A stretch of 7,906 bases of DNA from JBFGFG01 sp041627475 (GTDB lineage: Bacteria; Actinomycetota; Nitriliruptoria; Nitriliruptorales; Nitriliruptoraceae): NCBI GenBank assembly GCA_041627475.1, contig JBFKQZ010000148.1:1-7906 (forward strand), written 5' to 3'. A model generated the notes under the pieces. The model worked only from the letters and a program-made list of their open reading frames with translations, was not told the DNA's origin and did no database searches. Of this stretch, positions 5,349-7,906 are shown piece by piece; position 1 is the stretch's first letter; every line of letters begins with the position of its first letter. Both the position numbers and the translations under genes were made by a program.

Positions 5349-6557
5349 GTGCACCTCCGCCGCCTCGGCATCGTCATCACCCTGCTCGTGCTCGCCGCCT
5401 CGGCGTGCGCCCCGGGCGGTGGGGCGGAGCAGCCGCCCGCCGGCGACATGACCGAAGCCGGCGACACCGCCGTCGACGAGGCGACGTGCACCCCGACGAC
5501 GACCGACGTCGAGTCGGCGCCGGCGACGCTTCCCGACCACCCGTTCCCCTGGGACGACCCCGACGCCGTGGCGCTCGACGGGTTCTTCCCCGAGGAGGTC
5601 CGGCGCGGTGGCCCGCCGCCCGACGGCATCCGGCCGATCGACACCCCGTGCGTCGAGCCCGTGCCCGCCGGCGGTGCGTGGCTGGCGGACCAGGAGAGCC
5701 TCCTCGTCGTCGAGGTCGACGGCGAGGCCCGTGGCTACCCGCTCGCGATCATGACGCAGCACGAGATCGTCAACGACCAGCTCGCCGGCGTGCCCGTGCT
5801 GGTCACCTACTGCCCGCTGTGCAACTCCGGTCTCGCGTTCGAGCGGACCGTGGACGGCGAGGTCTGGGACTTCGGGACGTCGGGACGGCTGCTGCGCTCG
5901 AACCTCGTGATGTACGACCGCCAGACGCGGACGCTGTGGTCGCAGTTCAGCGGGACGGCGCTGTGGGGCGATCCGGAGGTCGTCGGCCGGGAGCTGGTGC
6001 GGCTGCCGACGCAGCTCCTGCCGTGGGCCACGTTCCGCGAGGCCTACCCGGACGGGACGGTCCTCGGCCGTGACTCGTTCCCGACCCGGACCTACGGCCG
6101 CAACCCGTACGTGGGCTACGAGGACGACCCCAGCAGCTTCCTCTACCGCGGCCCGACCGACCAACGCCTCGACCCGGACGAGCGGGTCGTCGGGATCGGC
6201 GACGAGGCGGCGAGCGTGGCGGTCCCGCTGGCACGTCTCCGGGACGAGACGGTCGTGACGGTCGACGTCGGCGACGAGGTGGTCACCGTCGTGTGGGCGC
6301 CCGGGCAGGCGAGCGCCGTCGACGACGCCGAGGTCGCCGCCGGCCGCGACGTCGGCCAGACCGGCGCCTTCGCGGTCGACGGACTCGAGCCCGCCGGCGA
6401 CGGCCTGTTCCGCGATCCAGCCACGGGCGCGGTCCACGACATCACCGGTGCGACCGTCGAGGGGGACGCCCCGCCGCTGGTCCGCGTACCGCTGGACGAC
6501 ACGTTCTGGTTCGTCTGGTTCGCGTTCCGTCCCGACTCCGCGATCGCCGTCGGCTGA
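5349..6557 (+). CDS. DUF3179 family protein, probable lipoprotein
   Basis: A 402-residue exported protein. It starts at GTG 5349, without a strong ribosome site. Residues 1-20 (two Arg, a hydrophobic core, then LVLAASAC) form a lipoprotein-type signal with C20 as the lipidation site. The -3 residue is Ala, slightly off the strict lipobox. After a Thr/Asp/Pro-rich linker, the DUF3179 domain starts near 70 and shows RGYPLAIMTQHEIVND (128-143), the signature TYCPLCNS (153-160), the WDFGTSG turn (173-179), LWSQFSGTAL (196-205) and YGRNPYVGYE. Family knowledge: DUF3179 proteins are typical of halophilic archaea and various bacteria. The Cys-Pro-Leu-Cys pair looks suited to metal or thiol chemistry, but no function is proven. 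A sigma70-like promoter for the tRNAs starts 18 bases after its stop. Confidence 0.92.
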   Translation: MHLRRLGIVITLLVLAASACAPGGGAEQPPAGDMTEAGDTAVDEATCTPTTTDVESAPATLPDHPFPWDDPDAVALDGFFPEEVRRGGPPPDGIRPIDTPCVEPVPAGGAWLADQESLLVVEVDGEARGYPLAIMTQHEIVNDQLAGVPVLVTYCPLCNSGLAFERTVDGEVWDFGTSGRLLRSNLVMYDRQTRTLWSQFSGTALWGDPEVVGRELVRLPTQLLPWATFREAYPDGTVLGRDSFPTRTYGRNPYVGYEDDPSSFLYRGPTDQRLDPDERVVGIGDEAASVAVPLARLRDETVVTVDVGDEVVTVVWAPGQASAVDDAEVAAGRDVGQTGAFAVDGLEPAGDGLFRDPATGAVHDITGATVEGDAPPLVRVPLDDTFWFVWFAFRPDSAIAVG

Positions 6558-6575
6558 CGTCTGTGCGCGCAGGCT

Positions 6576-6604
6576 TTGCCGCACGGGGCCGAGGTCCGTA
6601 TCCT
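6576..6604 (+). promoter_or_regulatory. Sigma70-type promoter of the tRNA-His/Lys transcript
   Basis: TTGCCG (6576-6581), 17 bases, then TATCCT (6599-6604): both hexamers keep the positions that matter most (TTG and TAnnnT) at ideal spacing. The start of transcription would be near 6611, about 53 bases before tRNA-His. It is the only AT-leaning stretch in this GC-rich gap, and a dedicated promoter is expected for a tRNA operon following a protein gene. Confidence 0.55.
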
Positions 6605-6610
6605 TCTCGG

Positions 6611-6633
6611 TCGCGCCGCGCTGAGCGGCGCGA
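6611..6633 (+). other. 9-bp hairpin in the leader of the tRNA transcript
   Basis: TCGCGCCGC (6611-6619) and GCGGCGCGA (6625-6633) pair perfectly around the loop GCTGA. There is no T-run after it, so it is a poor intrinsic terminator for the DUF3179 gene. It begins at the predicted start of the tRNA transcript and may cap or time 5' processing. Alternatively it ends readthrough from upstream. Confidence 0.4.
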
Positions 6634-6663
6634 ACTGTGTGCCCCACACACCGTGGACCACAT

Positions 6664-6742
6664 GGTGGCTGTAGCTCAGCTCGGTTAGAGCGCTTGGTTG
6701 TGATCCAAGAGGCCGGGGGTTCAAGTCCCCTCAGCCACCCCA
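6664..6742 (+). tRNA. tRNA-His (anticodon GTG), CCA encoded
   Basis: The acceptor stem GTGGCTG (6665-6671) pairs with CAGCCAC (6732-6738). The anticodon arm is CTTGG, TTGTGAT, CCAAG, giving anticodon GTG. The T arm is GGGGG, TTCAAGT, CCCCT. G at 6664 is the extra G-1 opposite C73 (6739) that histidyl-tRNA synthetase needs. CCA is encoded at 6740-6742. The D arm carries the usual TAGCTCAG..GGTTAGAGC. The mature tRNA runs from 6664. Confidence 0.97.
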
Positions 6743-6743
6743 C

Positions 6744-6817
6744 GCTCCGCTAGCTCAATTGGTCAGAGCATCCGACTCTTAATCGGCAGGTTCGGGGTTC
6801 GAGTCCCTGGCGGAGCA
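6744..6817 (+). tRNA. tRNA-Lys (anticodon CTT)
   Basis: The acceptor GCTCCGC (6744-6750) pairs with GCGGAGC (6810-6816), with A73 at 6817. The anticodon loop CTCTTAA gives CTT. The T arm is CGGGG, TTCGAGT, CCCTG with one G-T pair. No CCA is encoded, so it must be added by nucleotidyltransferase. It begins a single base after the CCA of tRNA-His, so both are surely cut from one precursor. CTT reads AAG, the preferred Lys codon in GC-rich genomes. Confidence 0.97.
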
Positions 6818-6818
6818 C

Positions 6819-6854
6819 AGAACGACCCCCCAGCACCACCTGGGGGGTCGTTCT
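6819..6854 (+). terminator. Perfect 15-bp terminator hairpin after tRNA-Lys
   Basis: AGAACGACCCCCCAG (6819-6833) pairs base for base with CTGGGGGGTCGTTCT (6840-6854) around the 6-base loop CACCAC. It starts one base after tRNA-Lys. The plus-strand end is ...TTCTCCTTG, a weak pyrimidine tail. The hairpin is strong enough to end the tRNA transcript and to shield the following small gene. Confidence 0.88.
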
Positions 6855-6924
6855 CCTTGTCCACCGCATGCTCGGTGCGTGGTGTGGCATGTTTCCCACC
6901 CCAGCCAGTACGGGAGGCCACACG

Positions 6925-7176
6925 ATGACCGACGGCTACACGACCCACCTCGTGGGCGCAGCACAGGACCTCGGTGAGGGTCGGTTCGGCGTGCTCGTGG
7001 AGCACGACGGCGAGACCTTCTACGTGGAGCACCAGGTGACGACGGCCGGTCTTAAGGCATCGGTCTGGGACGAGGACGGCGACGACCTCAAGGTCGAGCG
7101 CGAGATGGACTGGGCCGAGGTGATCGAGCGCATGTTCACCACGTGGCAGGAGGGCACCGCGACCCCGCCGCAGTAG
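6925..7176 (+). CDS. Hypothetical 83-residue acidic protein between tRNA genes
   Basis: ATG 6925 is preceded by GGGAGG (6912-6917) at a 7-base gap, a clear ribosome site. An earlier in-frame ATG (6868) lacks one. The 83-residue product is acidic and soluble, with a beta-rich first half (HLVGAAQDL, RFGVLVEHDGETFYVEH, LKASVWDEDGDDLKVE) and an amphipathic helix near the end (WAEVIERMFTTWQEG). There is no signal peptide or membrane helix, and I do not recognise a family. It has third-position GC bias like its neighbours, which supports real coding. It lies after a strong terminator and so needs its own promoter. A TTGTCC at 6857 has no good -10 partner. Confidence 0.75.
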   Translation: MTDGYTTHLVGAAQDLGEGRFGVLVEHDGETFYVEHQVTTAGLKASVWDEDGDDLKVEREMDWAEVIERMFTTWQEGTATPPQ

Positions 7177-7189
7177 CCTCCGGCGCCGC

Positions 7190-7274
7190 GCGAGCGTGGC
7201 GGAACTGGCAGACGCGCTGGGTTTAGGTCCCAGTGGGGCACACCCCCGTGGAGGTTCGAGTCCTCTCGCTCGCA
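7190..7274 (+). tRNA. tRNA-Leu (anticodon TAG)
   Basis: The acceptor GCGAGCG (7190-7196) pairs with CGCTCGC (7267-7273), with A73 at 7274. The anticodon arm is CTGGG, TTTAGGT, CCCAG, giving TAG, which reads CUA and probably other CUN codons. A long variable arm (TGGGGCACACCCCCG region) marks it as class II, as Leu tRNAs are. The T arm is GGAGG, TTCGAGT, CCTCT. No CCA is encoded. It starts 13 bases after the stop of the 83-residue gene, so it may be cut from the same transcript. Confidence 0.97.
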
Positions 7275-7284
7275 CAGAAGGCGG

Positions 7285-7677
7285 CTAGGCAGCGGGGCCC
7301 GAGCCGTACGGACGTGTGATGATCTCCCAACCGACGTTGGTGTGGGGATCGCTGAAGTAGACGCCCCGTCCCCCGTCGTGGTGGTTGATCTCCCCGGGCT
7401 TCGACCGCCCCGGGTCGGCCCAGTACGGCAGCTCGTGCTGCTGGACCCGCGCGAAGATCTCGTCGAACAGCTGCTCGGTGACGAGGAAGGCGAGATGGAC
7501 CCCGCTCGGCTCGCCCCTCGCATCGGCGAAGTCCAGGGTCACGCCGTTGCCGGTCTCGACCTGACTGAAGTGGGCGAACTCGGTCGGCGGCCCCATGCCG
7601 GCGAGCTCGGCGAAGAACTCGGCGGCCGCACGCCGGTCGCGCGACCACACGATGAGGTGGTTCAGCTGCGGCTTCAT
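7285..7677 (-). CDS. VOC-family protein (glyoxalase/bleomycin-resistance/dioxygenase fold)
   Basis: A 130-residue protein, the normal size of a single VOC protein made of two beta-alpha-beta-beta-beta units. NHLIVWSRD opens unit one, with the metal-ligand position at H7. HLAFLVTE opens unit two (H61). GVYFSDPHTNVGWEIITRPYG closes it, with E118 as the third ligand. The H-H-E set suggests a bound divalent metal. DPHTNVGWEII is the classic 'DPDGNxxEl' end of the fold. The substrate cannot be assigned. The ATG at 7677-7675 has AGGAGGT five bases upstream. The gene follows the DUF1963 gene by 16 bases on the same strand. Its TAG ends 10 bases from tRNA-Leu, which is read in the opposite direction, and I see no terminator between them. 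Confidence 0.92.
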   Translation of the reverse strand: MKPQLNHLIVWSRDRRAAAEFFAELAGMGPPTEFAHFSQVETGNGVTLDFADARGEPSGVHLAFLVTEQLFDEIFARVQQHELPYWADPGRSKPGEINHHDGGRGVYFSDPHTNVGWEIITRPYGSGPAA

Positions 7678-7693
7678 CGGTGACCTCCTGGTC

Positions 7694-7906
7694 TCAGTGG
7701 CAGTCCCAGTTGAGCCACGCCTCGTCCCAGCGCCCAGCCCGCAGGTCGTCGGGACGGCCATGCACGAAGACCACGCCAGCGTCGCCCCACATCCAGCCCG
7801 GCCCGTCCGGTCCGTCGTCGGTGTCGAGCTGGAGGAGCAGCCACCACTCGTCGTTCGCCCGGTCGGTGACCGCCTTCACCCGGGGGTCGCCCCACTCGAG
7901 CGCGCC
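7694..7906 (-). CDS. DUF1963 (YwqG-like) protein, C-terminal part (runs off right edge)
   Basis: Seventy residues are visible, open to the window edge. An internal GTG at 7879 is not the likely start because the conserved frame continues past it (LEWGDPR). EWWLLLQLDTDD, then GWMWGDAGVVFVHGRPDDL and GRWDEAWLNWDCH-stop, match the C-terminal end of DUF1963/YwqG proteins, which typically finish with LLQLDSD, W/MGDxGxxYFWI and a final D..W..LQC. The reading frame ends at TGA 7696-7694. Function of the family is unestablished. Tight spacing to the VOC gene suggests a two-gene unit. Confidence 0.78.
   Translation of the reverse strand, partial: GALEWGDPRVKAVTDRANDEWWLLLQLDTDDGPDGPGWMWGDAGVVFVHGRPDDLRAGRWDEAWLNWDCH

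Noticed and set aside
3828..6743. 971-codon minus-strand open frame spanning several genes and ending in the tRNA region
   Set aside because: It runs antisense to DUF1499, DUF3179 and tRNA-His and out of frame with the kinase. The translated sequence is Arg/Gly/Asp repeats typical of an antisense frame.
6855..6924. Promoter of the 83-residue gene (TTGTCC at 6857)
   Set aside because: At 17-18 bases the -10 would be TGGTGT or GGTGTG, which lack the key A. Not good enough to annotate.
6664..7274. tRNA genes as an integration site of a mobile element
   Set aside because: No integrase, no repeated tRNA 3' end and no change in base composition in the window. The only shared piece, GCACAGAA after tRNA-Lys and tRNA-Leu, is too short.

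Overview
The window is very GC-rich (by eye around 70%) and gene-dense, and it looks like an actinobacterial (Actinomycetota) chromosome. The strongest evidence is a complete four-gene 'conservon' (cvn-type operon: membrane histidine kinase, roadblock/LC7 protein, DUF742 protein, small GTPase), a gene set characteristic of Actinomycetota. I cannot place it more finely. A sigma28-like promoter would fit a lineage with a FliA/WhiG-type sigma factor.

Positions 1-4478, minus strand. A sigma28-like promoter (4450-4478) precedes a sensor kinase with six predicted membrane segments (2378-4420). The roadblock, DUF742 and GTPase genes follow. Each of the three junctions is a 4-base start/stop overlap (ATGA or GTGA), so the four genes read as one translationally coupled operon. 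After 55 bases comes a SpoU/TrmH-family RNA 2'-O-methyltransferase whose reading frame appears to start at a CTG codon (1017). It overlaps by ATGA the start of an FAD-dependent oxidoreductase that runs off the left edge.

Positions 4544-6557, plus strand. Divergent from the conservon are a 58-residue protein with two membrane segments, a DUF1499 protein with one N-terminal membrane segment, and a DUF3179 protein with a lipoprotein-like signal. All three look envelope-associated and none has an assignable biochemical role.

Positions 6576-7274, plus strand. A tRNA block: a plausible sigma70-type promoter, tRNA-His(GTG) with an encoded CCA, tRNA-Lys(CTT) one base later, and a perfect 15-bp terminator hairpin. 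Then come an 83-residue hypothetical gene and tRNA-Leu(TAG).

Positions 7285-7906, minus strand. A VOC/glyoxalase-fold protein lies just downstream of the C-terminal end of a DUF1963 (YwqG-like) gene that enters from the right edge.

The most interesting signals are the divergent conservon control region (sigma28-like promoter enclosed by a perfect 8-bp inverted repeat), the membrane sensor domain and Pro/Ala-rich tail of the kinase, and the apparent CTG start of the methyltransferase. I see no CRISPR array, insertion sequence, phage or toxin-antitoxin gene.
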